In this document: one piece after another, positions 36,718-45,596 of the stretch
Position numbering within the stretch: position 1 is the stretch's first letter
How the letters are laid out: each line of letters opens with the position of its first letter
DNA from: Rothia aerolata
Lineage (GTDB): Bacteria; Actinomycetota; Actinomycetes; Actinomycetales; Micrococcaceae
Reading direction: 5' to 3'
Assembly: GCF_014635585.1 (NCBI RefSeq)
Contig: NZ_BMDC01000001.1
Coordinates: 596,139 to 660,138 of the forward strand
Length of the DNA: 64,000 nt
The notes under the pieces: model-generated
What the model was told of the DNA's origin: nothing
Seen by the model: the letters and a program-made list of their open reading frames with translations, nothing else
The model's database searches: none
Translations under genes and position numbers: made by a program

Positions 36718-37491
36718 TTAGCGGCGTACGGTATTGACCAGCGAGCCGATACCCTCAATCTCGATTTCAACTTCGTTGCCGTCTTCGAGCAGGCCCACAC
36801 CGGCGGGGGTGCCGGTGAGAATCACGTCGCCGGGCAGCAGGGTGAAAGCCTCTGAGATAGTGGAGACCAGCTCGCTCACGGAGAAGATCATATCGGCGGT
36901 GGTGCCGTCTTGCTTAACATCGCCGTCAACCCAGGTTTTGATTGAGAGGTCATCGGTGTCGAGGTCTGTCTCAATCCAGGGGCCCAGCGGGCAGGAGCCG
37001 TCAAAGCCCTTGGCGCGGGCCCACTGCAAATCGGTTTTCTGGGCATCGCGGGCGGTGAGGTCGTTGCCCACGGTGTAGCCGAAGATTATCTCGGGAACCC
37101 GCTCTGCCGGCACAGACTTGGCAATACGACCGATGACCACCGCCAGCTCGCCCTCAAAAGAAACTTCCTCAGACCACTCGGGCAGGGAAATCGGGTCATT
37201 GGGGCCAACTACCGCGGTGTTGGGCTTGAGGAAGAACTGGGGGCTGGTGGGAGTTTCGTTGCCCAGTTCCTTGGCGTGATCGTGCCAGTTGCGGGCAACA
37301 CCGATCACCTTGGAGCGGGGAATAATCGGTGAGAGAAGGCGAACGTCTTCAAGCTGAAAGGTCTTTTCAGTGGGCTGAACACCCATGTAGAAAGGGTCGC
37401 CAGCCAGTACGGTGAGGGTTTCCTCCCCCTCGCCGCCTTCGACCAGGCCAAAGTGCAGTTGATCTTCAACAGTGAATCGAGCAATACGCAT
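36718..37491 (-). CDS. Fumarylacetoacetate hydrolase family protein
   Basis: A 257-residue FAH-fold hydrolase/isomerase. Conserved metal and substrate motifs are seen in GVARNWHDHAKELGN, FEGELAVVIG and LTGTPAGVGLL. The family covers acylpyruvate hydrolases, oxaloacetate decarboxylases and isomerases, so the reaction is not fixed. The same gene lies near gltX and leuB in many actinobacteria. TAGCCT stands 6 nt before ATG 37491, consistent with a leaderless mRNA. Confidence 0.85.
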   Translation of the reverse strand: MRIARFTVEDQLHFGLVEGGEGEETLTVLAGDPFYMGVQPTEKTFQLEDVRLLSPIIPRSKVIGVARNWHDHAKELGNETPTSPQFFLKPNTAVVGPNDPISLPEWSEEVSFEGELAVVIGRIAKSVPAERVPEIIFGYTVGNDLTARDAQKTDLQWARAKGFDGSCPLGPWIETDLDTDDLSIKTWVDGDVKQDGTTADMIFSVSELVSTISEAFTLLPGDVILTGTPAGVGLLEDGNEVEIEIEGIGSLVNTVRR

Positions 37492-37540
37492 GGTTCTAGG
37501 CTACCGCGTGAGAAGCGAGGAACCAACTGGCCCAGGGGTG

Positions 37541-37610
37541 AGCTTTGGAGCCGGTGTTTCTGCTGACTGGCTTTTAAAGAAGTCTGGCAGAAACACCGGC
37601 TCTGAAACTG
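37541..37610 (-). terminator. Long hairpin between ilvE and the FAH gene
   Basis: GAGCCGGTGTTTCTGC (37548-37563) pairs perfectly with 37587-37602 around a 23-nt loop, and the stem extends outward through G-T pairs. It begins 7 nt after the ilvE stop. The loop read on the minus strand contains TTTAAAAGCCAG, resembling CCTTAAACGCCAG of the conserved-loop hairpins. Confidence 0.55.
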
Positions 37611-37616
37611 GCTGCT

Positions 37617-38717
37617 TTATGCCAAACGGGTCAGCCAGCCGTGGCGGTCTTCAATCTTGCCGGTCTGGATTCCCACCAGCTCTTCACGCAGGGCCATGGA
37701 AATCTCACCGGGTTCTTCGCCGGTGGCCGAGGGAATCTCAAAGTCTGCTGCCTTGAGCTTGCCCACCGGCGACACCACGGCGGCGGTACCGCAGGCAAAG
37801 ACCTCGGTAATGTCGCCGTTTGCCACGCCCTCGCGCCACTCGGTCAGGGTGAACTTGCGTTCCTCAACCGTCATGCCGCGGTCTTCAGCCAGCTGGAGCA
37901 GGGACTTGCGGGTGACACCCTCGAGAATGGTGCCGGTCAGCTCGGGGGTCACAACCTTGTTTTCTTTGCCGAAAACGTAGAAAACGTTCATGCCGCCGAG
38001 CTCTTCAATAGCGTCGTCGCGGTTGGGATCCTTGAAAATCACCTGCTGGCAACCCTGCTCTTCGCCCTCAAGCTGAGCAATCATAGATGCCGCGTAGTTA
38101 CCGCCGCACTTGGCCGCACCCGTGCCGCCCACACCGGCGCGGGCGTAGTTGGTGGAGAGCCAGATATCAACCGGCTTGGGAGTGCCAAAGTAGTTGCCCA
38201 CGGGAGAGGCAATCACCATGTATTTAACCTGGTGGGAGGGGCGTACACCCAGGTAGGCTTCGGTAGCAATCATAAAGGGGCGAATATACAGTGACTCGCC
38301 CTCGCCGGTAGGAATCCATTTCTGGTCGATGGACACCAGCTGCTTGACTGACTCAAGGAAAATCTCTTCGGGCAGTTCGGGCAGAGCCAAACGGCGAGCC
38401 GAGTTCTGCAAGCGAACTGCGTTGACCTCGGGGCGGAAAGCCCAGATAGAACCGTCGGAGTGGCGGTAGGCCTTGATACCCTCAAAGACCTCCTGGCCGT
38501 AGTGGAAGACGGCAGCGGCAGGGTCTAGCGAAAGGGGGCCGTAAGCGGTGATGCGGGCGTTCTTCCACTGACCGCCGTCGTGGTAGGTGCCCTCCCAGTC
38601 AACAGTTGCCATGTGGTCGGTGAAATAGTTGCCAAACCCGGGGTCAGCAAAAATTTCCTCAATCCGCGCGTCGCTAGCAGGGTTTTGGTTCGGCTCAACG
38701 GTGAATTCTATAGACAT
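37617..38717 (-). CDS. ilvE: Branched-chain amino acid aminotransferase
   Basis: IlvE performs the last step of valine, leucine and isoleucine synthesis with glutamate as amino donor. The 366-residue fold-type IV PLP enzyme contains HYGQEVFEGIKAYRH, KCGGNYAASMIAQ and EVFACGTAAVVSPVG. TATAAA lies 6 nt before ATG 38717, suggesting a leaderless transcript. leuB is 62 nt upstream on the same strand. Confidence 0.95.
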   Translation of the reverse strand: MSIEFTVEPNQNPASDARIEEIFADPGFGNYFTDHMATVDWEGTYHDGGQWKNARITAYGPLSLDPAAAVFHYGQEVFEGIKAYRHSDGSIWAFRPEVNAVRLQNSARRLALPELPEEIFLESVKQLVSIDQKWIPTGEGESLYIRPFMIATEAYLGVRPSHQVKYMVIASPVGNYFGTPKPVDIWLSTNYARAGVGGTGAAKCGGNYAASMIAQLEGEEQGCQQVIFKDPNRDDAIEELGGMNVFYVFGKENKVVTPELTGTILEGVTRKSLLQLAEDRGMTVEERKFTLTEWREGVANGDITEVFACGTAAVVSPVGKLKAADFEIPSATGEEPGEISMALREELVGIQTGKIEDRHGWLTRLA

Positions 38718-38779
38718 AAATCTTTTATAACCATTCTCGTAGGGCGGGCAAAACAGCTCGCAAAGTGAAGTGGCCGGGG

Positions 38780-39841
38780 CTACTCTCCCAGTCGTTCCAG
38801 GATATCGCTGGCTACCTGATCGGTAGACCGGGTTGCGCCGGGATGGGCAGCGAGGTCTTTTTCTACTGCCCTCTCAATGCGCGCCGCTGAATCTTCTCGA
38901 CCCAGGTGACGCAAAAGCATGGCTGCTGCCAGGATAGTAGCGGTGGGGTTTGCTACGTTTTGACCGGCGATATCGGGGGCTGACCCGTGAACCGGTTCGA
39001 ACATTGAGGGAAACTCTCGGGAGGCGTTGATGTTGCCGCAGGCGGCATAACCGATACCTCCGGTGACCGCTCCTGCCTGGTCGGTAAGAATGTCGCCAAA
39101 GAGGTTATCGGTAACGATCACGTCAAAGCGGGAGGGGTCGGTGGTCAGATAGATGGTCGCCGCGTCAATATGGCAGTAGTCGGTTTCGACCTCGGGGTAC
39201 TCGGCGGCAATTTCATTGAAGTAGCGGGAGTAGAGCTGGCCGGCGTTAACCAAAACATTGGTCTTATGCACCAGGGTGAGCTTCTTGCGCTGGCGGGAGT
39301 TGGCCAGTTCAAAGGCATAGCGCACCAGGCGCTCAATACCGTGGGCTGTGTTCAGGGAAACTTCAGTGGCGATTTCAGCAGGAGTTCCCTTGCGCAGAAC
39401 ACCGCCATTGCCGGCGTAGGGGCCCTCGGTACCTTCGCGCACGACCACAAAGTCAATATCGCCGGGGTTACTCAGCGGTGAGACAGCGCCGGGAAAGAGG
39501 CGGGAGGGGCGCAGGTTAATAAAGTGGTCAAAGGCGAAGCGCAGCTTCAGCAGAACTTCTCGTTCAATCAGGCCGGAGGGAACCTCGGCAGACCGGGGAT
39601 CAGCGCCCACAGCGCCAAAAAGAATGGCATCGTGCTGGGCGAGCGCTGCCAGGGTCTCTTCTGAAAGGGTCTCTCCGGTTTCCAACCAGTGAGCAGCACC
39701 CAGAGAGTAGGGGGTCTTTTCAATGGAGAAGCCATCGAGTTCCGCTACGCGGTCAAGCACACGCTCTGCCTGAGAAACAATTTCGGGGCCAATACCGTCG
39801 CCTGCAATCACGGCGAGATTGATAGAACGAGTTTCAGTCAT
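38780..39841 (-). CDS. leuB: 3-isopropylmalate dehydrogenase
   Basis: LeuB oxidatively decarboxylates 3-isopropylmalate in leucine synthesis. The 353-residue protein begins [20 protein letters not shown] and has the conserved [20 protein letters not shown] and [14 protein letters not shown] start at ATG 39841; a frame extending to 40057 crosses a hairpin and adds non-homologous residues. TATTTT lies 6 nt before the ATG, as for other leaderless candidates here. Confidence 0.95.
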   Translation of the reverse strand: MTETRSINLAVIAGDGIGPEIVSQAERVLDRVAELDGFSIEKTPYSLGAAHWLETGETLSEETLAALAQHDAILFGAVGADPRSAEVPSGLIEREVLLKLRFAFDHFINLRPSRLFPGAVSPLSNPGDIDFVVVREGTEGPYAGNGGVLRKGTPAEIATEVSLNTAHGIERLVRYAFELANSRQRKKLTLVHKTNVLVNAGQLYSRYFNEIAAEYPEVETDYCHIDAATIYLTTDPSRFDVIVTDNLFGDILTDQAGAVTGGIGYAACGNINASREFPSMFEPVHGSAPDIAGQNVANPTATILAAAMLLRHLGREDSAARIERAVEKDLAAHPGATRSTDQVASDILERLGE

Positions 39842-39926
39842 AGTTCTAAAATAGTACGCCGTCTCACAGCGGCGGGCATGGGCAGGGGTTTGTCTCATAT
39901 TGTGACCCTGCCGGGGAAACACAGCT

Positions 39927-40007
39927 TCATCTGCTTTGACCCCGTTCACTGTGGTTGATTCTGTGCAGATGAGTTTGCACAAAATCAACCACAGTGAACT
40001 ATCGGGG
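39927..40007. promoter_or_regulatory. Hairpin with alternative pairing between leuB and the histidine kinase gene
   Basis: GTTCACTGTGGTTGATT (39944-39960) pairs perfectly with 39983-39999; inside it TGTGCA pairs with TGCACA, and outside CCCCG with CGGGG. The loop segment GCAGATGA (39965-39972) is also complementary to TCATCTGC (39927-39934), an exclusive alternative. It lies 86-166 bp upstream of leuB and just before the kinase start, so it could act in either transcript. Confidence 0.5.
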
Positions 40008-40025
40008 CAGGCCTCATCCCCCGGT

Positions 40026-41318
40026 ATGAACCTCGGCCCCGAGGCCGCCAATATCAAAGAGCACGCCCGGTCTTACCACTACAGTGAGAGTGTGGAATCC
40101 CTACAGAAAAATTTGCCCCTGCTGCACCGCTGGCTCAACGGTCTTGTTGCCCTGGCGGGATTACTCTGTGGACTTCTCGCCTGGGGATCCTTCACGTTCG
40201 GTATGGGGTATGCGAAATCCGCAGGTATTGCCTATCTTCTGTGGACTCTGCTGCTGACCCTGCTGGTGCCGGTGCTGGTTCTGCTCCGCCACCGGTCTCC
40301 GGTGACCGCCCTGACGGTGTCTTTCCTGGCCATCGCCTGTTCCCTGCTACCCTTTCCCCTGCCCTCGACCTGGTGGGCGCTTCCGCTCTTCACCTACCAC
40401 GCGGGCAAACACTTTCAGAAACTGCCGCGCACGGTGGTCTTGGGCGCCGGGCTACTCCTTGCCTTCGGCATGGGCCGGGGCTTTGCTCTGCTCATGCTGG
40501 GAACTTCCGACTACACCCGTTCCAATATGGTTCAGCTGTGGATGCTCAACTCAGCCCTCTGCATGGTTTTCACAGCCCTGACCTGGACCTGGGGTACCAC
40601 CTCCCGCCTGCAGAAGCTACGCCACCAGGAACTCATCGAACGGGCTGAGCGCTTAGAATTTGAACGCGAGCAGGAGCGAACTCTGGCCGCCGTAGACGAG
40701 CGCTCCCGTATTGCCCGCGAAATGCACGACATTGTGGCCCACTCGCTCTCGGTGATTGTGATGCAGGCGGACGGCGCTCGGTACGCGCTTGCCGCCGGGC
40801 AAGATCCCGCACAGGCGGCTGATGCGCTGGAACAGATCAGCGGGGTCTCCCGCGATGCCCTCGCGCAGACCAGAGGGGTCTTGGGCCTCCTGCGTTCCTC
40901 GTCTGAGACTGAGCTTACCCCCTTGCCCACGCTTGCTGACCTTCCGGCGCTGGTTGAGCTCGCCCGGGCCTCGGGGTTGGAGGTCAGGTTTTCCGGCGTG
41001 GAGGGGAGCCCTGCCCTGGGCCTGGCCTCCGGCGTGCAGCTAGCGGCCTACAGGGTTGTTCAGGAGGCCCTGACCAACGTGCGCAAGCACGCGGCGGGTG
41101 CTGCCACGGAGGTCAGCTGTGTCTTTAACAAGCAGGGCCTCACCGTGGAGGTGGTCAATGAAGCCCCGGAGATTGCAGCCTCTCCCCTGCCCGGAGCGGG
41201 AAAAGGGTTGCAGGGTATGCAGGAGCGGGTTGCTCTCTACCACGGTGAGTTACTTGCCGCTCCCCTTTTTACCGGTGGCTTTCAGGTTAAAGCTTTCTTC
41301 CCCTATTCAGAGAACTAA
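40026..41318 (+). CDS. Sensor histidine kinase, NarL/DesK type
   Basis: A 430-residue membrane kinase. Five to six hydrophobic segments fill residues about 40-190, followed by a coiled segment, the phosphoacceptor His234 in [13 protein letters not shown] (HisKA_3) and an ATPase domain with [13 protein letters not shown]. The start is uncertain: ATG 40026 avoids the hairpin, but ATG 39969 and an upstream start at 39936 are in frame, and no clear ribosome site is seen. It is followed 8 nt later by its response regulator. The signal is unknown; the adjacent ABC transporter suggests envelope or antimicrobial stress. Confidence 0.83.
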   Translation: MNLGPEAANIKEHARSYHYSESVESLQKNLPLLHRWLNGLVALAGLLCGLLAWGSFTFGMGYAKSAGIAYLLWTLLLTLLVPVLVLLRHRSPVTALTVSFLAIACSLLPFPLPSTWWALPLFTYHAGKHFQKLPRTVVLGAGLLLAFGMGRGFALLMLGTSDYTRSNMVQLWMLNSALCMVFTALTWTWGTTSRLQKLRHQELIERAERLEFEREQERTLAAVDERSRIAREMHDIVAHSLSVIVMQADGARYALAAGQDPAQAADALEQISGVSRDALAQTRGVLGLLRSSSETELTPLPTLADLPALVELARASGLEVRFSGVEGSPALGLASGVQLAAYRVVQEALTNVRKHAAGAATEVSCVFNKQGLTVEVVNEAPEIAASPLPGAGKGLQGMQERVALYHGELLAAPLFTGGFQVKAFFPYSEN

Positions 41319-41326
41319 GGTGAACC

Positions 41327-42037
41327 GTGATTAATGTTTTGATTGTCGATGACCAAACGCTGGTGCGAGGCGGCCTTGCCATGCTCGTTGATTCTCAGCC
41401 CGATATGCGGGTTTGCGGCCAGGCAGACAACGGCGCTGCGGCCCTTGACTTTCTTCGGCGAGACTCAGCTGACTACCCCGATCTGGTGCTTATGGACGTT
41501 CGTATGCCGGTGATGGACGGCCTCGAAGCCGCTCGGCAGATTCTAGCGAGCGCCCGAGCACCGAAAATCCTGATGCTCACCACCTACGACATCGACGATT
41601 ATGTCTACGCGGCTATTCAAGCAGGTGCCTCAGGCTTCTTGTTGAAGGATGCTCCGCCGGAGGATCTTTTGGGCGGCATCCGCACCGTCTGCGCGGGCGA
41701 CGCTGTCATCGCGCCGTCCGCCACCAAACGCCTTTTGCAGAAAGTTGCGCCCATTCTGCAGGGGGATCTTCTGCAGGACGCCGCGGGGGCGGCTGCACCT
41801 GTACGGGAAAGAAAGCCTGCCGGGGAGTTCCTTGAGCGTATCAAGACTCTCACCACTCGAGAGCACGAAATTTTTCTGCTGGTTGCCTCGGGTAAGAGCA
41901 ACCGGGAAATTTGCGATGAGCTCTTTCTTTCGGAGCCCACCGTTAAAACGCATGTCTCGCACATTCTGCAAAAACTTCAGGCACGCGACCGGATTCAGCT
42001 GGTGGTAATGGGCTATGAATCGGGCCTTATTTCCTAG
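41327..42037 (+). CDS. Response regulator, NarL/LuxR family
   Basis: A 236-residue regulator with a receiver domain (phosphoacceptor Asp57 in LMDVRMPVMDG) and a C-terminal LuxR-type helix-turn-helix from about residue 178 (LTTREHEIFLLVASGKSNRE). AAGGTGA lies before GTG 41327. It pairs with the kinase upstream and probably controls the ABC transporter genes downstream. Confidence 0.9.
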   Translation: MINVLIVDDQTLVRGGLAMLVDSQPDMRVCGQADNGAAALDFLRRDSADYPDLVLMDVRMPVMDGLEAARQILASARAPKILMLTTYDIDDYVYAAIQAGASGFLLKDAPPEDLLGGIRTVCAGDAVIAPSATKRLLQKVAPILQGDLLQDAAGAAAPVRERKPAGEFLERIKTLTTREHEIFLLVASGKSNREICDELFLSEPTVKTHVSHILQKLQARDRIQLVVMGYESGLIS

Positions 42038-42125
42038 GGCTCATACCCGCGTATGATGCCCCGACTCAAACAGTTCAGTCCGCGGCACGATGTATCTTTT
42101 TCTCTGAATTTCTAGGCTTTAAAGC

Positions 42126-42869
42126 ATGACAAACACTAAGACAGCGGTTTCCGCACACAAGGTTTATAAGACATACGGCGCCGGAGATGCAGCCGTGACT
42201 GCACTGGCTGGTATCAACGTTGATTTTTCTGCCGGGGAATTCACCGCCATTATGGGCCCCTCGGGTTCGGGCAAATCGACCCTCATGCACGTTTTGGCAA
42301 CACTCGATACAGCAGATGACCACCCCGAAACCTCCATCCGCATCGACGGGGTGGAGCTACATGGACTCGCCGATGCTGAGGTCACTGATTTTCGTAGGGA
42401 CCACGTGGGCTTTATCTTTCAGGCCTTCAACCTGATTCCAACGCTGACCGCCGAGCAGAATATTCTGCTGCCCCTGGGTATTGCGGGTAAGCAGGCGGAC
42501 GAGCGCTGGTACCAGGATTTGGTGCGCAAACTGGGGCTAGCCGAGCGTCTGAACCATAAGCCGAGTGAGCTCTCCGGCGGCCAGCAGCAGCGCGTTGCCA
42601 TTGCCCGGGCACTGCTGGCCCGGCCCTCGGTGATTTTTGCGGACGAGCCCACCGGTAACCTCGATACGGCTTCTGGCACCGAGGTGCTCAAACTCATTCG
42701 GGAGGCCTGCGACCAGCTGGGCCAGACCGTTCTCATGGTCACCCACGATCCAGTGGCGGCCGCCTATGCCGACCGGGTGCTGGTGCTCAAAGACGGTCAA
42801 ATAGTCGAAGAAATTCGTAGGCCCAGCCGCGAGACTGTTCTGGCGGCCCTAGCTAAGGCGGGTGCGTAA
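42126..42869 (+). CDS. ABC transporter ATP-binding protein, MacB/LolD type
   Basis: A 247-residue ATPase with Walker [10 protein letters not shown] at 44-52, signature [15 protein letters not shown] near 150, Walker [10 protein letters not shown] and a switch His in MVTHDP. TAGGCT lies 7 nt before ATG 42126, so the transporter pair may have its own leaderless promoter even though it follows the two-component genes by 88 bp. The stop abuts the permease start. Confidence 0.92.
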   Translation: MTNTKTAVSAHKVYKTYGAGDAAVTALAGINVDFSAGEFTAIMGPSGSGKSTLMHVLATLDTADDHPETSIRIDGVELHGLADAEVTDFRRDHVGFIFQAFNLIPTLTAEQNILLPLGIAGKQADERWYQDLVRKLGLAERLNHKPSELSGGQQQRVAIARALLARPSVIFADEPTGNLDTASGTEVLKLIREACDQLGQTVLMVTHDPVAAAYADRVLVLKDGQIVEEIRRPSRETVLAALAKAGA

Positions 42870-45464
42870 GTGATGAAGACCAGTACCCTCAAGACTGTTG
42901 CCCACTCCCACGTGACCTCCCAGCGTAAAAAGTTTGTGCTGACCTCCATTTCTATTGGCGTTGCCGCCTTCTTTCTGGCGGCAGTTTTTCTTCTGACGCA
43001 GACCCTTACCGCCTCTTTCCGGGCAGCTTCAGAGCCCCTCTATTCCAGGGCAGACTATGTGGTCAATGCCCCGGGAAGCGGTCTGATGCTCAGCGCCCAA
43101 CAGGGTTCGGCTGACCAGTCCGCTACGCTCACCCAGCAACAGGTGGATGCCCTCAAGAATTCTTCTGAGGTTGACATTGTGGGAACCCGCTCCCTCACCT
43201 ACCTGGGCTTCACAACGGATAAGACCTCCTCTTCAGAGTCCATGCGGGCTGAAGCTCTGCCAGACTCCCCCGATTCTTTTACCTATGACTTTGAGGGTGC
43301 CCTGCCCACGAATAAAAACCAGGTCGCCATTCCCTCCACCATGGCAGATAAGCTGGGGCTTAGTCTGGGTGATTCTATCTCTGTAGAGGGCCCCGCCGGC
43401 CAGGCCGCAGACACCGAGAACCAGGCCTTTACCGTAAGCGCCGTCTACAGCGTAGACACCACCCTCTCGCCCGACTCCATGACCTTCTATTTTGAGCCCC
43501 AGGTGCTCGATTCACTCATCCCGGCAGCCCAGAACAATTCGGCAGAGCTCAGCAACTATGAAGAGGTCAGCGTAAAGCTCAAGGACGCCGCCGCCGGTTT
43601 TCCCGAGGACCTCAAAGATAAGCTCTCCTCAGGATCCGCCGACACCCAGCCGGTCATCGTCAGCTCCAGCGAACAGGTTGATCTCTACGTCAAGCAGCTT
43701 TCGATGGGTCTTGACGTGCTCACCTACGTTCTGCTGACCTTCGCCGGTATCGCTTTAGTAGTTGCCACCTTCGTGATTGCCAATACCTTCCGGGTGCTGA
43801 CCACTCTGCGGGTCTCAGAGCTGGCTATGCTGCGCACCTTGGGCGCCCAAAGGCGGCAGCTGACCACCATGCTCCTGAGAGAGGCCCTGGCTCTTGGCTT
43901 TTTCTCCTCGCTGGTGGGCGTGGTGCTTGCCTTCATTCTTGCCGCGCTCGCTCAGCTCTTTGTACCCCGGGGAATCGTGATTGGCTTTTCTCCGATTGCA
44001 GCACTGGTGGGAATTGGGGTGGGTATCCTAGTCACCGTTGCCAGCTCCCTGGTGCCGGCGGTCAAGGCCATGAAGGTCTCTCCCCTCTCCGCCCTCTCCA
44101 CCGCCCAGCGGGCAGAATCCGAGCCGGCAGTCTCCCGCCCCACCATGACGGCGGGGGCTCTGCTACTCGTCGCGGGAGCGGGTCTCTACGTTTTTGCTGT
44201 CGTAGCTGACCGGCCCTTCCTGGTTCTCATCGCCACCTTCGTGCTGGCCATTGGAGCCCTACTGCTCTTCCCGCTTCTTCTCTGGCTTCTGCTGAAGGTA
44301 CTTCAAAGAATCGCGCGGGGTTCGACCGTGACTCTGGCGCTAAACCAGGCGGTGAACTCGATGCAGCGAACCGCCTCCACCGGCGTCATCGTCTTCCTCA
44401 GCGCCACCCTGATTAGCGGCGTGCTCATGGGCCACTCCACGGGCGTGGCCTCCAACGCCAAGATGTCAGAAACCGCCTACCCCGTTGCCTTGAACAGCCC
44501 CGTGTTCGAGGAGGAATCAGAAAAGGGCCAGCACCTCGAGTGGAGTCAGATTCAGCAGAAAGAAGAAGAGCTGGAAGGCATTGACCACGTGAGTTCTGCC
44601 AGCCTGGCTGCTCCGGCGGGTGTTATCACCGAAGGTTTCCCCGAAGACCAGGGGCAGGGCCCCGAGGTCTTTGCGGTGGACCCCGAGAAAATCAGCCAAA
44701 CTATCGCCGGGCTTGACCAGGAGCTTACTGAGAACACCGTGCTGCTGCCCGTCGCCTTCGATTCCAGTCTGGACGGAAAAACAGTGGTGATTTCTGCCGG
44801 TCAGCACAGGGTTGAGGCCACAGCGCGTGTGAGTGAGGTCGGCTTCTATGCGCCGCTGATTAGCAAGAACACAGCCCAGCCCCTGCTTGAGTCAGCCGAT
44901 ACTCAGACCACCGGTTACTCCGCCATGGTCAACACCGAGCCCGGGCTGACCTCGGTGGAGGCCCAGACGGTTCTCGAAGAGGTCGCCTCAGCCACCGGTG
45001 CTGACGAAAGCAAGATCTTTGGCGGAATCAACGACAAGTTGCGCAACGAGCAGGTGATGAAAATCATCGTGGGAGTGATGCTGGGGCTGCTGTCGCTGGC
45101 AACCATTATCGCCCTGATCGGGGTTGCCAATACCCTCTCGCTCTCGGCCTTCCAGCGGCGCAGGGAAAACGCCATGCTACGCTCCATTGGCCTCTCAGCC
45201 AAGAAGCTGGCCCGGTTGGTGGCCCTGGAATCTCTCCTTATTGCAGCGGTATCGGTCATCTGTGGAATCGCCGCCGGTATCGGTCTGGCCATGCTGGGCG
45301 TGCAGGTCTTGGCGGTAGACGGCATTGATATCGTCTATGCGGTCAACCCCTTCGCCCTTCTGGTAGTTGCAGTATTCGGCACCGGGCTGGCCTACCTGGC
45401 GAGCTTGCTCCCCGCCAAGAAGGCGTCCCGGGTCTCGCCGGTGACTGCGCTGGCGATTAGCTAA
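42870..45464 (+). CDS. ABC transporter permease, FtsX/MacB type
   Basis: An 864-residue permease with an N-terminal helix (about 25-50), a long extracellular MacB-like domain, an FtsX core (about 285-400), a middle pair of helices (about 425-480), a second extracellular domain and a second FtsX core (about 745-860, ending PAKKASRVSPVTALAIS). Such permeases with two FtsX repeats often expel peptides or lipids, or confer resistance to bacitracin-like drugs together with a neighbouring two-component system. The GTG at 42870 or ATG at 42873 is the start; both touch the ATPase stop. Confidence 0.88.
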   Translation: MMKTSTLKTVAHSHVTSQRKKFVLTSISIGVAAFFLAAVFLLTQTLTASFRAASEPLYSRADYVVNAPGSGLMLSAQQGSADQSATLTQQQVDALKNSSEVDIVGTRSLTYLGFTTDKTSSSESMRAEALPDSPDSFTYDFEGALPTNKNQVAIPSTMADKLGLSLGDSISVEGPAGQAADTENQAFTVSAVYSVDTTLSPDSMTFYFEPQVLDSLIPAAQNNSAELSNYEEVSVKLKDAAAGFPEDLKDKLSSGSADTQPVIVSSSEQVDLYVKQLSMGLDVLTYVLLTFAGIALVVATFVIANTFRVLTTLRVSELAMLRTLGAQRRQLTTMLLREALALGFFSSLVGVVLAFILAALAQLFVPRGIVIGFSPIAALVGIGVGILVTVASSLVPAVKAMKVSPLSALSTAQRAESEPAVSRPTMTAGALLLVAGAGLYVFAVVADRPFLVLIATFVLAIGALLLFPLLLWLLLKVLQRIARGSTVTLALNQAVNSMQRTASTGVIVFLSATLISGVLMGHSTGVASNAKMSETAYPVALNSPVFEEESEKGQHLEWSQIQQKEEELEGIDHVSSASLAAPAGVITEGFPEDQGQGPEVFAVDPEKISQTIAGLDQELTENTVLLPVAFDSSLDGKTVVISAGQHRVEATARVSEVGFYAPLISKNTAQPLLESADTQTTGYSAMVNTEPGLTSVEAQTVLEEVASATGADESKIFGGINDKLRNEQVMKIIVGVMLGLLSLATIIALIGVANTLSLSAFQRRRENAMLRSIGLSAKKLARLVALESLLIAAVSVICGIAAGIGLAMLGVQVLAVDGIDIVYAVNPFALLVVAVFGTGLAYLASLLPAKKASRVSPVTALAIS

Positions 45465-45487
45465 ATAAGAAAGCAAGGCACCGCTAC

Positions 45488-45556
45488 AGCAAGACGTCAT
45501 GAGTCAACCTCCCTTAAACGCCAGCCCCGATGCCAGTTGACTCATGACGTCTTGCT
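45488..45556. repeat. Conserved-loop/variable-arm hairpin, copy C
   Basis: Arms 45488-45507 and 45537-45556 are perfectly complementary over 20 bp (left arm starts AGCAAGACGTCATGAG). The 29-nt loop at 45508-45536 is identical to that of copy A at 4790-4818, 40 kb away. It lies between the convergent permease and thrC genes, so it may terminate both. Confidence 0.78.
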
Positions 45557-45596
45557 TTCGCAGCTCTATCGCAAAAGCTAGTCCTGCTCTGTTTAG

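Noticed and set aside
39842-40057. N-terminal extension of leuB
   Set aside because: It crosses the 39940-40007 hairpin and LeuB homology begins at [11 protein letters not shown].
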